Below the pieces are notes generated by a model. It saw only the letters and a program-made list of their open reading frames with translations. It did no database searches and was not told the DNA's origin. From the NCBI GenBank assembly GCA_002803225.1, contig NXFV01001539.1, positions 1 to 64,000 of the forward strand: a stretch of 64,000 nt of DNA, read 5' to 3'. Made by a program: the position numbers and the translations under genes. Of the stretch, positions 22,306 to 32,884 are shown piece by piece (within the stretch, counting starts at the first letter, position 1; each line of letters begins with the position of its first letter). Source of the DNA: Gamarada debralockiae. Its lineage: Eukaryota; Ascomycota; Leotiomycetes; Helotiales; Hyphodiscaceae.

Positions 22306-24017
22306 TTATTTTCCATTTCCGCTTGAAACTTCGAGGGTCTTCATTTCCGCTAGTTGCTTCAATATGCTGTGAAGCATCTCCTCAGCTGTCTGGTCGACCT
22401 GGTTGTAATAACTGTAGATATATGCTAGTCCGATGGGTGATGGGCTACTTTCATCCCGGTTGGGAGTAGAAAGAATGTGATGTATCACATTGGGCCTTGT
22501 TTCAAACCCGAAAAATTAGCTCCCGGGCACTCTTTAAACATAAATATGAGGTAGTTCACGCAAGGAAAGTCTTTCTAGCACCGGCTAATTGAGGTCTGTA
22601 TCACATCCAGCCAATTTGCAGAATTCTCTCACTGAGGCCAGGATACCACAAACTTGGCAGGATTCCAGCCAACCATTGCTCAATTTTTGGATGTGTAAGA
22701 AGCCCTTGTCCTGTGCCAATCGTCTTACGTTGGTGGTAGTCGGACTGCGTTTTCTTATAGGTCGGCAGCTTCGTAAGTGAATCTAGGAGCTCCTTGGTTC
22801 TTCGAGTATCTTCTGCTTTCTAGACGATAAAGTATGCATCCTGTTCCACCGCTTGATTGAAGTCTTGGATCGAACTCTGCAATGTCGCTTTGCCTACATT
22901 CACTTGAACCTCACCAACAGCTCCGGTCAGAATATTACCAACGAAATGAGACTCCAAATACAAGACGCTTATGCATAGGAGTTATTGATCTCTGTCAACA
23001 GATTAATAGCCTTTTCAAGGATAGATGGCTTCAGGCTCACTGTGAAAGAAACATGAGGGTCAGCATGTGCTTGAACAGGAAGAAAATTTGAGCCAAGAGG
23101 GGTTGGGGGGTTCTAGGAGTTTCGAAGTCAAGTGACGTTCCTTAGATGGTAGGGCTTGGGAATAGAGTTCGTGTGCCCAGCCGGAAAGGATAACAGATGG
23201 CTCGAAAAACAACTTTCTGATATCTAAGCCTCGCCTCGCAAGCTGTCAACATATTGTTGATGATCAGAGAGCTTTCCTAATTCGTCAATGATATCAGAAC
23301 GACGAGTGTCCTCACTTACGGCTAGCTGAAAATATATATATATATATATAGAGGTGGTGGTCGTGGTGTTCAAGCACAGCTGCCTGAGTCCATTTGCGGT
23401 GACCTTGAGGGCAAAGGTGATGCAGTCTCGACAATGCGTCAGTCAAATCCAGCAGGGATGGAAATATATGCATCGGCACTGAAAGCCAAGATTTGAAGCG
23501 CCACTGTGGCCACGGGATAGACTTTCGTCATATAGCTCCTAATTTTGCCGGATAATTGCTTGCTTTTGTCTCCTACTCTGTAAGGACTTGCTCTATAACG
23601 CCACTAAAACATAGCTAGACGTATGGTTAACGCTGGTGCTTTCGGCCTTGATCTAGCGACTTTGAGGGAATATTTAGGTAGATCTGGTGGATTTAAAAAG
23701 GAGCATTCTGCTAATGCAGCCTTGAGGAGGCCAAATAACTTCTTCCAAGTGTTACGTGCTTCGACAACTCTTGGGTCCACTTCTGCATCCGACTTCACAA
23801 ACTTGAATCGTTCTTTTGCTTCGAAGTTATCAATATCGAACTGCTCTTCTGGAACTTTGTCTTGAACTGCGATTGTCGATGAATGATCCGGAAGACAGTT
23901 TGAAGAGAACTTGGGCGTTGGCGATGGGGCTAGAGCCATCGCCGAGGGCTTCTTTTCAGGCTTCAAGCGGTGTCTTGCACGGTCTCGCAAGCCGCGAAAT
24001 GGATTGGAGATAGGCAT
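22306..24017 (-). pseudogene. Broken fungal NLR (NACHT-type STAND) gene
   Basis: The minus strand begins MPISNPFRGLRDRARHRLKP at 24017, the type of basic N-terminus seen in Helotiales NLRs, followed by an intact 137-codon frame. After stops and frame changes come VQVNVGKATLQSSIQDFNQA (about 22900) and KELLDSLTKLPTYKKTQSDY, then TIGTGQGLLTHPKIEQWLAG ILPSLWYPGL, the segment that normally runs into the Walker A P-loop. Here it continues SERILQIGWM and stops, so the GAGKT motif is absent. A further piece (GLAYIYSYYNQVDQTAEEML, 22306-22488) matches the strand after the P-loop. The NLR family surveys non-self; this copy cannot bind nucleotide. Confidence 0.75.
23332..23350. repeat. AT dinucleotide microsatellite
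   Basis: A run of nine to ten AT units lies inside the NLR pseudogene. Such runs are common in non-coding fungal DNA and support loss of coding constraint here. Confidence 0.95.
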
Positions 24018-24346
24018 GATTTGCAGGCCAGAAGATGATCCTACTGATGATAAGGCAAAGAAAAGGTATACTCCTACCAGGAACTGGAAATGAAAGAGAT
24101 CATAAATGCTATGATCCAGCTGAAGTTAAAGTGCAGCCACAGCATCGTGCATCTCGCACTGGGCCGAGTCAGGATACAACTGAATATCAGCTACTACTGG
24201 TAAAATATGTGCGTCAATCTCAAAGATCTCATCTTGAGCATGAGAGGTCCGACGCCATTGAAATTGCCAGTCAATTAAGGCATGTGTATTGATTCCTGAA
24301 TTGAGTACTAAGATCTGGGATTTAGCCTGGGAATTGATACCTATTC

Positions 24347-25719
24347 TCAATCTGAACCAAATGCCCTCAAGGCCTTATCAAGATCATCCCACCTGCCTGT
24401 ACGGAAAGGATCTAGCTTCCTGAGCTCTGCCAGCCATGATCTGCAATCTTCCTTCTCGTCATCCCGAGGCTGACGTTTCTCCATCTCACATAATGCCATT
24501 GTATATTCGAGAAGGGCGTTGTAAACCCACTTGCAATCCTCTGCCCCATCTAAGATATCTCTGAGGTTGACAAGCTGCCTTGTGACATATTCAGTGCGTT
24601 CTTCGGGTGTGAAGTTCGGGGTGATGGTCGAATGCCCAACGTAGTCGGTCAATGTTGTCATGAGGAATTGGTAGTAAAACCATACAGATTGAGCATATGG
24701 GTATGCGTCCGTGAAGATGGCTTGTGTGATAAGATCGAATTCTAGGCATTGATTAGCAACGTCCATCCCCGAGGACTGAAGAGGAAATACCATCGTCAAG
24801 AAACTGGCGTCTCTCATCATCACTCGCATTTCTTTCGTCGAGCAGTCTTGGTATCAGCTTACTGCGAGTATGCCAGGCGGAAAAGTTTGAAAGGCTAGCT
24901 CGTATCATCTTCGTTGTGTATTCGAATTCCGACTCCGCAATGCTCTTACCATTCAATTTGGAACTCTCCAACTCTATTATGACCCTCCTTCTGTAGCCCC
25001 ATCCATGAAAATTCCGGCTGTCTCGTGCCAGCATCTTCCCCACCAAAATGAGCTCCCGATTCCAGAGCTCTCTCGCTACCTCAGGTTCCAGCCTCTTGTT
25101 ACCCTCTTCTAAAAGCCATAATCGATACTTCCAAATCCAATAACATTTTGGGTATTCGATCATCAAAGGAAATATAAATTCTAAGTCCGCCTTTATCAAA
25201 TCAAGAGTTGTACCATTCTTCCCATGATTCTGGGAGGCGGGGTTGAGCCGGGTCGCCCTCAAGCCCTCGGACAAGTTGGTAATAGAGGAGGATGAATCTT
25301 CGGAAGAGGTTGTGGTAGTGGCGGTCTGAGAAGTATTCTGCGACTCCGTCGAGGGCGAGGATGAATCCGATGGTTTGGAGAATAAGCCATATATTAGCAA
25401 ACGTCTCCGGACGTTCCATATTGTGTAGTATTCGGGGTTCTTGGAGAGGAGTTTCGATGTGAGTTCCAGGACTTCGAGGGTGTATTGGCGCTCTGCGATC
25501 TCTCGACAGTCAATATTTGTATTGGTAATGGAATAATTGGCATACCTTCACTTCGATCAAGTCCACTAGCTCCTTGTACTCTTTGATCAACACCTGTTCC
25601 TTTAGACGCTTCTTTTCTGTCCTTGGCTCGTTGGTCGCTGGTCGCGGGGTACCGTGCTGTCTTCCTGATCAGTCCAGCTTCATTCATAGAGGAGGGCGCG
25701 AATGCCATACGCTTGCCAT
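24347..25719 (-). CDS. BET4: Geranylgeranyl transferase type-2 (Rab) alpha subunit
   Basis: Four exons, 25719-25711, 25656-25546, 25499-24791 and 24741-24347, give 407 residues. The first exon is only nine bases (Met-Ala-Ser), joined to HGTPRPATNEPRTEKKRL, which matches the usual MAS-HG-PR start of the family. PFTA repeats follow: NPEYYTIWNVRRRLL, YPKCYWIWKYRLWLL, DSRNFHGWGYRRRVI, LSNFSAWHTRSKLI and DAYPYAQSVWFYYQFLM, each with the W-x-x-R-type core. With a beta subunit and Rab escort protein this enzyme prenylates Rab GTPases in the cytosol. Family length and repeat order are normal. The introns are 54, 46 and 49 nt. Confidence 0.93.
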
Positions 25720-26201
25720 CGTCAAGAGTATGCGTGTTGTTGGCAACGTGTTGAAGCTGGAGCTGACATTGGAAGCCTGTTTTCGATGCTGCGGAAGTCG
25801 CGAGTTCAACTATCGGATAAGCGAGGTGTCATGCCTGGACTTTCCAAACTCGACCTCCTCTCCTTTCCTCTTTCCTCCTCATATGTCTATCAACCAGAGC
25901 ACTGACCATCGCATGTATTACTAACTATCGACAGCACGGTATCGTGTATCATTGTATGCTGTTACAGCCCACAGCCTTCCCGGGAGCCTCGTCGGCGTCC
26001 TAAGACCAGATTACATTATTGCCAAGTGCCATTCTGGACGCCCAGAGATATTCCATTGGACCTGTTCTCTCTTGGTTTGAAGAGTCTCTTGGTCGAGTTC
26101 TTCAATTTCTTTCACTCCGCTCCGAGAGAGAAGAGGAGATAGTCTACAGCTCGTCCGTCGTCTATCTTCAGCCTCCTCGATTCACTCGTTCTTGTTTCAA
26201 C
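25720..26201. promoter_or_regulatory. Divergent region between BET4 and the APC/C-activator relic
   Basis: About 480 bp without a recognisable gene. It must contain the BET4 promoter on the minus strand and would have held the promoter of the plus-strand activator gene. Confidence 0.45.
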
Positions 26202-26994
26202 ATGTCATTCTTCAGCGACCGCATGGGATATCCCGCGACCCTGATTGACCGAATCAATCTGGATGACTCGGGACATATCTTCGTTCGTCAAGTGTCCTCC
26301 GGGGTAATTGGCGGAGTCAAAAACCTGCTTGGCTAGTGCGCGATTGGCGAGAGTCGAATGGCCGTCAAAAGCAGTACTTCCATACTGTCAGGTTCAGAGG
26401 CAGATATGATGGACCCTCCAATGCTCCTCCCGATCATCCGAATCCCGAGCTCGGTGCATCGACCCTACCCAGTCGTCGCCCCAAGACATCGATGTATCGT
26501 CGACCCTCTCTGCAAGCATTCGACAGCAACTCGAGCACAAGATCGACGAGCCCTCTGAGATCTCCGGATCGATTTCTTCCTCGAAGACTAACTATTAACT
26601 CTGCAACACAAAGCTATCTAGTCAACAAAGATCCACAAAATCTCTCTAATATTGAAAAGCTTCTCAGAAACAACGAAGCCAGTCCAGATGTTTTCAATCC
26701 TCGACGACGGGTCACCTCGCCTGTCCCTCCAGAAAATCGTCCGCCCGTCCCGTCTGTAGACAAAACTTCAACTGCAAACCGCACCGGAGGAGGCGCAAGT
26801 GTACTTACTTTCCAACGTGACCCGGCATTGACAATGGAGAGCGACATGTAAGTGTTGGAACAGTATGGACAGTGGGCGGACTCGCCCCCATAAACGTGGA
26901 CGTTCCAAATGGTCGCGGAAGGCTTCTTGAAACCGGCACTAATGCGCCCTTATATACGACCTCGCTTTCGCCGACTTTAAGCCGGAGGTCTTAA
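26202..26994 (+). pseudogene. Truncated Cdc20/Ama1-type APC/C activator, C-box only
   Basis: Exon 26202-26303 (MSFFSDRMGYPATLIDRINL) spliced over a 50-nt intron to 26354-26851 gives an open 199-residue frame. It contains SPDRFLPRRL, matching the C-box (DRF/YIPxR) by which Cdc20/Cdh1/Ama1 proteins bind the anaphase-promoting complex, then FNPRRRVTSP and SVLTFQRDP. The frame stops at 26851. One base out of frame the sequence continues HVSVGTVWTVGGLAP and LLETGTNAPLYTTS, the segment expected just before the WD40 propeller, then stops at 26994. No WD40 repeat follows before the next gene at 27115. It is therefore a frameshifted and 3'-truncated copy; an intact copy elsewhere is expected. The residual 199-residue frame could still be expressed. 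Confidence 0.65.
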
Positions 26995-27114
26995 AGGAGT
27001 GGTTTAGCGCCCGACTATTAATGGGAGATCCCGCGTAATTGTATTCCTGCGGCACAGCGCTCTGACCGTAAATGGTGTCCCGCCTCATGGTATCTCAACA
27101 ACAACAATACCACC

Positions 27115-28374
27115 ATGAGCTCGCAAACCAAGCAGATGGTCGCTAACATGACCTACGAACGGAGAAAGACTACAGATCTACGAGCAGAATGCGGGTACCG
27201 AGGACTTCTATCCAAAGGCTCCCGCGGACGCCTGATTTATCGATTGACATCTTCCGACGATGAGAGGAAATCACCAGCTGGACACAAACTCGACTACCAA
27301 CGCCGACTTGAAGTCAATCGCAAGAGGAGACTTGATTCAATCGAACCCTTCCTCTATTTCAAAAATTTCCCCCCCGAGATTCGTATAAAGATATGGGAAT
27401 TTTCGTTGCCTGGCCCAAGAACGCTTTGTCCAGGCTATCCGCCAGAGCCTGAGAAGGAGATGTATATGAGAAGAAGTTCTTTGGCTTATTATGTTTTCTC
27501 TTACCCGCCATCTGAAGCCCAGACTATCTATGACCAGACAAGCTTGTTCTTTCCGAAAGACCATCAAGCTCCGAAGCCTGCAGCTCTCGACGTTTGCCGC
27601 GAATCACGGTATATCGCCTTACAACGATATCGATTGTGTTTCGGCACAACGAACATATATGCGGACCTAGATACCGATGTTCTATACTTTGGTCCGGCAT
27701 ATAATGGACTGCTAGGCGGAGGAGGAAAGCTGTGGGGATGGGTAGAACGTGGGAACTCGGATGTTGTGATATACCCAGCGCCAGAGGTTGTTGCAGACTT
27801 AGAGCGCGTCAAACGGCTTGGATACAAGTATACGTGTGGATGGGCTGATTATGACGAGTTTTCGGTAATTCGTCAGGTAAATCGTGATGGCAAGGGCCAT
27901 TTGTTGAGGAAGGAACTTGCAAGGTTCAAGGGCTTGGAGGAAGTCCTGCTGAGCCATGCTCCCGAAGATATCTCGAGTTACGAGGAGCCTGGACATGTTG
28001 CCTTTAATTATTTTGAAGGCTGGGAGGCGAAGGCACGCCCTAAGATTCTGGTTCAGAGTGGTGATCGAGAAGGTGTTTCTTTGTCTTCAGCCTTTGATGG
28101 TTCACAGCAATTGTCAGATGATCAGACTAAAGATAGCTCTTCGGGGGCCGTCCCTACGGATGGAAGTTCGTCAGATGCTGGGAGCCACAATGATGCATCC
28201 GATGTTGATAATTCCCTAAAGCAGCTCGCGGAGAGAACCATATCCTCTTTCAAGACAAGATACATCAAGGAGGCTGAGAAGGAACGTGGGATACCTGCTG
28301 TAAATCTCATTGTCGCCAAAAGAGTTCCGAACATTCCAGCATTTGTGTCGATGAAAGCTATGTCTCAAGTCTAG
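27115..28374 (+). CDS. 2EXR domain-containing protein
   Basis: A single-exon frame of 419 residues starts MSSQTKQMVANMTYERRKTT. The 2EXR signature begins about residue 78 (FLYFKNFPPEIRIKIWEFSL, PGPR) and continues with ALDVCRESRYIALQRY and DTDVLYFGP. These are the usual blocks of this large ascomycete family, whose function is unknown but which resembles F-box proteins at its N-terminus. An N-terminal basic stretch (ERKTTDLRAECGYRGLLSKG-like) resembles a SAP-type motif. The C-terminal third is acidic and Ser-rich and probably disordered. The gene starts 120 bp after the activator relic. Confidence 0.85.
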   Translation: MSSQTKQMVANMTYERRKTTDLRAECGYRGLLSKGSRGRLIYRLTSSDDERKSPAGHKLDYQRRLEVNRKRRLDSIEPFLYFKNFPPEIRIKIWEFSLPGPRTLCPGYPPEPEKEMYMRRSSLAYYVFSYPPSEAQTIYDQTSLFFPKDHQAPKPAALDVCRESRYIALQRYRLCFGTTNIYADLDTDVLYFGPAYNGLLGGGGKLWGWVERGNSDVVIYPAPEVVADLERVKRLGYKYTCGWADYDEFSVIRQVNRDGKGHLLRKELARFKGLEEVLLSHAPEDISSYEEPGHVAFNYFEGWEAKARPKILVQSGDREGVSLSSAFDGSQQLSDDQTKDSSSGAVPTDGSSSDAGSHNDASDVDNSLKQLAERTISSFKTRYIKEAEKERGIPAVNLIVAKRVPNIPAFVSMKAMSQV

Positions 28375-29374
28375 TCGCGGGCTGATAGCCATGCTCACGA
28401 CATCCTTTTTAGTTTGCTATGTATTATATCTGCGCACTCAATATCCCCTTTTACTCAGAACTTGATATTAAGTACATAGATCGGAATGTGATTAAGCTAT
28501 ATCTTTTTCAGTTCTTTGCTTTGCGTTCGGCAAGGCGCGTGCACGGGCCCGCCACCGCTTTCAACGTCTATAAAACCGGCCGCCCCTCTCCTTCTCCTCT
28601 CCTTTCTCCTGCTATCCCTTCCCAACAACCCCTTTCGACGCTCGATCGGTACCTCTCTCGTCTGGCGTCATCGACCACCCCCTGGTCCCCTGCGTGCAGA
28701 CCCTAGTCCATTTGGGGCGTTCCTGTTCTCGGTCTGGCCACAGCTGAGCGCCATGGACTCTTAGGCCCCGATCTTCCAGTCGAAGCTCGATGCCCACAGC
28801 GTCTGCGACAGCGAAGATTCGCCTGCCTCCGTCAGATTGGGCGGGAATTCGAGCATTGGGAAGCTAAGACGGTGCCGGTGAGCGGCGCCGGTGTGGGCTT
28901 TCCGCTCGGCCCAGCTCATCCTGCAGAGCTTGACGTGGGAGTGTGAAGGCCAAGGTGACAGGCTCATTATGATCTGGCCAGTCGCAGAAATGCCTCGCGG
29001 TGATGTGGCTGGCTTCCGCCCGGCTGCACTGAGATTCCCATGAATGGGTAGTGGAGGAGGGCCTTGGTAAGTCGTTTCGCGCCGTGGATGGGATCGACGA
29101 GACCTGTGTGCCTTGTGCTGGGCTGACTTGTGACAAGAAGGGCCGAATTTCCACCCGTGGCGGCGAACCTCCTGCAGAATGCATCACGAAAGGCGCCTTC
29201 TAGCACAGTGCAGCCCCTTCAAGAGGCGCCGTTGACTCGAGAAGTGGGAGCATATTTCACATACGGAAGTCTTTGCTTGGGGTTTCATACTACTACTTCT
29301 TCTTCTTTTTGGCACACCGCGCCCTGGCGGCGCGCGTATCCTTTGTCCTTTTTCGCCTGCTTTGCCCCAGTATC
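28375..29374. other. GC-rich non-coding or unrecognised region
   Basis: A TATAAAA box near 28569 sits upstream of a GC-rich segment (28540-29350) with many overlapping frames of 60-107 codons on both strands. None carries a motif or convincing splice pattern. A 79-codon minus frame (28967-29206) is the most protein-like but unassignable. It may be a decayed gene or mobile element. Confidence 0.4.
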
Positions 29375-29836
29375 CTAGCATCGATTCCTCTCTTCACTAG
29401 AGCCTCTGCCATTCCTCCACTCTTCTTCGTTTATATCCCAAATTGATTTGGTCTTTTCGACCGCAGCTTTCTTCGCTTTAGGTCCAATAGGTGGTGTCGC
29501 CGGCCGTTTGGCCTTGGCCTTCTTCGGTGATTGAATGTTGCTAGATAAACTAGACAACGGACGGCGGGATTTGGCTTCTTCGGCTACTTTTCTTGTAATT
29601 AGTCTTGAAATTCCTTAAAGATTTCCATTTGAATATAATTTAGAACTCACTAGAGAAATTTGGAGCTTTCAATTTAAATAGCACTAGATCTTCAAATGAT
29701 TCTGAGCTTGGGCCTCCTGGTGTAATCGCATATTGTTGGATTTCGCCGGATAAAGAAAGGAAATTCAAGCTCTAAGAGAGGTAGGCATCGCTGTTATCTA
29801 TTTATATATTATTAGATGGCGACTGTATAGTCTATA
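29375..29836 (-). pseudogene. 3' end of a gene cut off by an LTR insertion
   Basis: On the minus strand a C-terminal exon (29586-29375) encodes IAEEAKSRRPLSSLSSNIQS, a Lys/Pro-rich stretch (SPKKAKAKRPATPPIGPKAK) and the ending DINEEEWRNGRGSSEERNRC. It can be joined across a 64-nt intron (29587-29650, GTGAGT donor, GACTAAT branch) to an upstream exon reading SGEIQQYAITPGGPSSESFE DLVLFKLKAPNFS. That reading frame goes out of phase just before the LTR boundary at 29837, and no upstream continuation was found beyond the LTR. The basic tail suggests a nuclear protein, but the family is unknown. Confidence 0.5.
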
Positions 29837-30348
29837 TGTGACGGCCCTGCCCTCATATGACCTAAGCGAGGTTCTTATAATTGTAAGAACCCTATATATG
29901 ACTTAGGAAAATCCTAAGTATCTTAAAACCTTAGGTATTAATTTCCTTAGACTATTACAAAAGATATATTTATTAAGCTAGAGCTTAATATTAGTATAGT
30001 TTTAGTTTTAATTTTAGTATTATTATACTTAGTATAGCTTAGTAAAGTCTTATATATAAGTTTAAGCTCTCTTAAAGCTCCTCTTCTCTCTTTAACTTAG
30101 TTTTCTATAGTCTTAGTATAATACTATTATACTTTTTTAAAGGCCTTTGTGACGGCAGGAGCGAAGCAATGGTCTGAAGCGCAAAGATCTAAGTCTCATT
30201 GTCTGTCAAAATACTAAACTAAGGAAGAAAGGAAAAGGCCAAAGGAATGGAATGGCCGAGCTCTTGTACCCCTAGCCGAACCTTGGGCGAAACAGACGAA
30301 ACCGCCAAGCTGTTACATAGTAAGCCACATGTGACGACTGCCGTCACA
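29837..30348 (+). mobile_element. Solo LTR, AT-enriched
   Basis: The 512-bp segment begins TGTGACGGCCCTGCCCTCAT and ends TGCCGTCACA, so it has short TG..CA inverted termini. It aligns in order with the minus-strand LTR remnant at 116-380. The middle is strongly TA-rich, as expected after RIP. No internal gag/pol sequence flanks it, so it is a solo LTR. A clear 5-bp target duplication was not found. Confidence 0.8.
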
Positions 30349-30835
30349 GCCAGAACCTACGAATTACCTATTAGTCTAACAAGTCAAAGTGCTCAGTTTG
30401 CTAGGATAAGATAAGCGGGTTGCCATTTCCCACCGCTTCCACTGTCTTCCGGTCTTTGGACGATTTTGTCGAGCCCAGTGGGCATGAAATCACTGGGCTC
30501 TCGTTGGTAGATATCATGGTCTTGAAGACAGTTTGACAGCCAATTACGAGTAACATTGAAGCACTTGCTTGATGCTGGCTTGAAGTTGATTGGCCTCGCC
30601 TTGGCATATTTTCTGGCGAAATTCCCTGGAATATTTGGTCAGTAAAGACTCGAACGGTTATATGCATGAACGGGGTCACGAAGGAAAGACTCAGCTTAAC
30701 ACAATGCTATAACCCGCATTAGAACTGTGAAGTATTTGAAAGGCAACATATGAGCATGGAGTAAGTATTGTCCTCATATCTTCTTATAGATATTCCATTC
30801 GTATGTCTTTGGTCTTGTGTGTGGTTTTCTGACAG
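30349..30835. other. No gene seen
   Basis: A 92-codon minus-strand frame (30401-30679) has no recognisable motif. The stretch lies between the solo LTR and the GST pseudogene and may be remnant DNA of either. Confidence 0.5.
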
Positions 30836-31568
30836 TCATCCTCAAGCAGCAGCCTCTCCCCATCCGGGATCTTCTCATAAGCAGCTCTAGCGTCCCTCCT
30901 CTCCTTCAAACCCGCAACCGCCCCTTCAACGTCACAAATATATCAATACTCAAATCCGCAAACTCATGCTGCAGAACCCAAGAATAAAAATGCCTATCCA
31001 CCGCACCTGGCTCTCCTCTTAAGACGAATTCCCACCACTCTTCCCAAGCTGCCCATCAGCACCTCATAACATCTAAAAGCCTATTCCTCGTGTCTTTTGA
31101 GTACATCGTCGTTCTTGAAGGATTGTAGTGGCGGTACCAGTTTGTTTGATCTGTCATGGGACAGAGCGTGGAGAGGAGGAAAGACGTCCATTTGCCGAGT
31201 CGACTAACGCTTGCGGTGATGAGGATGGAGGGCCCGTATTTGTTGTTTGTATTGTAAGTTCGGAGGATATAGTGATGATTGCGCCGGATTCCCAGGACAC
31301 TACGCCTGTGTTTCGGTCTTTGAGGGCTGGGACTTGGCTGTTTTCATCAGTATGTGACCATGAAGAGAGAGTGGAGTTGGGAGTGAAGGACCCATTTTCA
31401 TTTATTTTCGCAAAGACTGGGTTCTTGACGCCATTTCTTCGCATCGCCGAATTCCTAGAGCTCCATGATATATGGGATATTTAAAGCTTCGAAGGCGATG
31501 ACTGCTTTATAAGGATTTGGCCCTGTGCCGGGGGCTTGGAGGGTGAGGGGCTTCAGGTTGGACGTCAT
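30836..31568 (-). pseudogene. Glutathione S-transferase (Ure2/GST-type) pseudogene
   Basis: The minus strand from 31568 starts MTSNLKPLTLQAPGTGPNPY and continues KAVIAFEALNIPYIMEL, the thioredoxin-fold start of fungal Ure2p-like GSTs. An in-frame TAG then stands where a Trp is expected (..EL[W]EFGDAK). After frame changes come GVKNPVFAKINENG, QVPALKDRNTGVVSWESGAI (the glutathione-contact block), and C-terminal pieces including QTNWYRHYN and GEPGAVDRHFYSWVLQHEFA. At least three stops or frameshifts break it. GSTs conjugate glutathione to electrophiles; this copy is not functional. Confidence 0.8.
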
Positions 31569-32021
31569 TTTGGTTATTCAAATGGCGCTCAAAATGCAAA
31601 GAGTGTTTTGAATTTGTATTTGAGATGTGAGAATAAGCTGAATGCAATTGTTTAAGAATTGATCCGGCTTATTTGATATGCTGAATGCGGGGTAGTTTGT
31701 CTCCGTCTGTATTCTCCAATGTTTGACATCTATGGTTGTTGTCATTGGAGATGATCGGAGGCGCCTGAGTTTTGCCAATTAAGAGGGCGGGCAAGACGGA
31801 AGCTAGTCCAACGGAGCCATCCAGTCAATTGTAATTACTCAAGGAATTGAACGAATACACTAAGGCATGAGACGAGAAGTTTAGATATCAGTCAGTCTAT
31901 GAACCTATGTCTTGGCCTGAAGATATTTCTATGCTCAGCTATCGCTCTTATGCAACTAATACCTTTCTTTGCCAATCATGAGACCTTCTATCTCGGTACG
32001 CACTTCCAAGATGATAGAGAG
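31569..32021. other. Intergenic, no gene seen
   Basis: About 450 bp holding the presumed promoter of the dead GST gene and the 3' region of the next minus-strand gene. No motif or repeat was recognised. Confidence 0.6.
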
Positions 32022-32884
32022 CTACACCTTGCGTCCTTCAAGCATTGCAAGAGCTCGGCTCATAGAAGGGAATCTCCTCAATCCCTCACGGGTTCCAACA
32101 CCAATATCACTCGTATCACGTCCTCGTCCCCTAGAAGCCAGTCCACAATCCAAAAGATCGCCATCCTCTCTCTCCCAAGTCCAAATTTCCTTAACACTCA
32201 ACATTGTACACTTACCCTTGACACCCATTGCCTGGTCTGCTCTTTCGATCGTGGTTCTCTCACCAGATGTGGCAATGCTTCGTTCCAAGATAGGATTGTA
32301 GGTATACACAATTGGAGACAAGATAGCTATAACCTTGCGCACACCGGATAGGGAAGCACCGGAGAGAGACTTTGTGATTTGAATCCAGTAATCTTCGGTA
32401 TTCGGGAGGAAGCAATCGAATATGAGAGTTACGAAGTTGTTACGGAGAAGGCACTTGTTGGCGGCAAGGTCAACTCTTCCACTAAATCTAATCAGCACCT
32501 ATTTTGAATATATATGTATTTTTCTTTTCAAGGAACCAGAAAATACAGAACAACTTACAAACCCATAGGCTGCATGACAAGCTTGATAGTACGGATCTTC
32601 ATCAGATCAAGCATCTTGACTTTCTGGAACTCCTTCTGGTTGTTGAGAGTAATAACAGCATTGATCGCTCGGTACAGCTGCCGTGCTTCGGCATAGAACT
32701 TGGATTCTTCTGCTCCTTCCTTAGAGAGGCTACCGAGGGCAATGAGGATGGCGGGGACTTCTTTGGTGGGCTGAAGTTCCAGAAGATGGGGGAGAATTTG
32801 GAGGCGGATCTCGGGAGGGAACTTTCTGTACTCGAGCATCTTGGAGGTGTGCTGGGTGACGTGTGATGTTGGCGTTGGGTCCAC
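32022..32884 (-). CDS. Small 2EXR/F-box-like protein, paralogue of 34556-35343
   Basis: Two exons, 32884-32559 and 32487-32022, give 263 residues; the 71-nt intron has a GTAAGT donor. The start could be Met at 32884 or Met at 32839 (MLEYRKFPPEIRLQILPHLL). The N-terminal FPPEIRLQILPHL is the F-box/2EXR-like opening, followed by EARQLYRAINAVITLNNQKE. The C-terminal half (VKEIWTWEREDGDL) aligns with EEVWVWVGEGDRW of the neighbour at 34556-35343. Exon structure and intron position are shared with that gene, so the two arose by duplication. Function unknown. Confidence 0.65.

Noticed and set aside
31128..31484. 118-codon plus-strand frame
   Set aside because: It is antisense to the readable GST pseudogene and has no family features.
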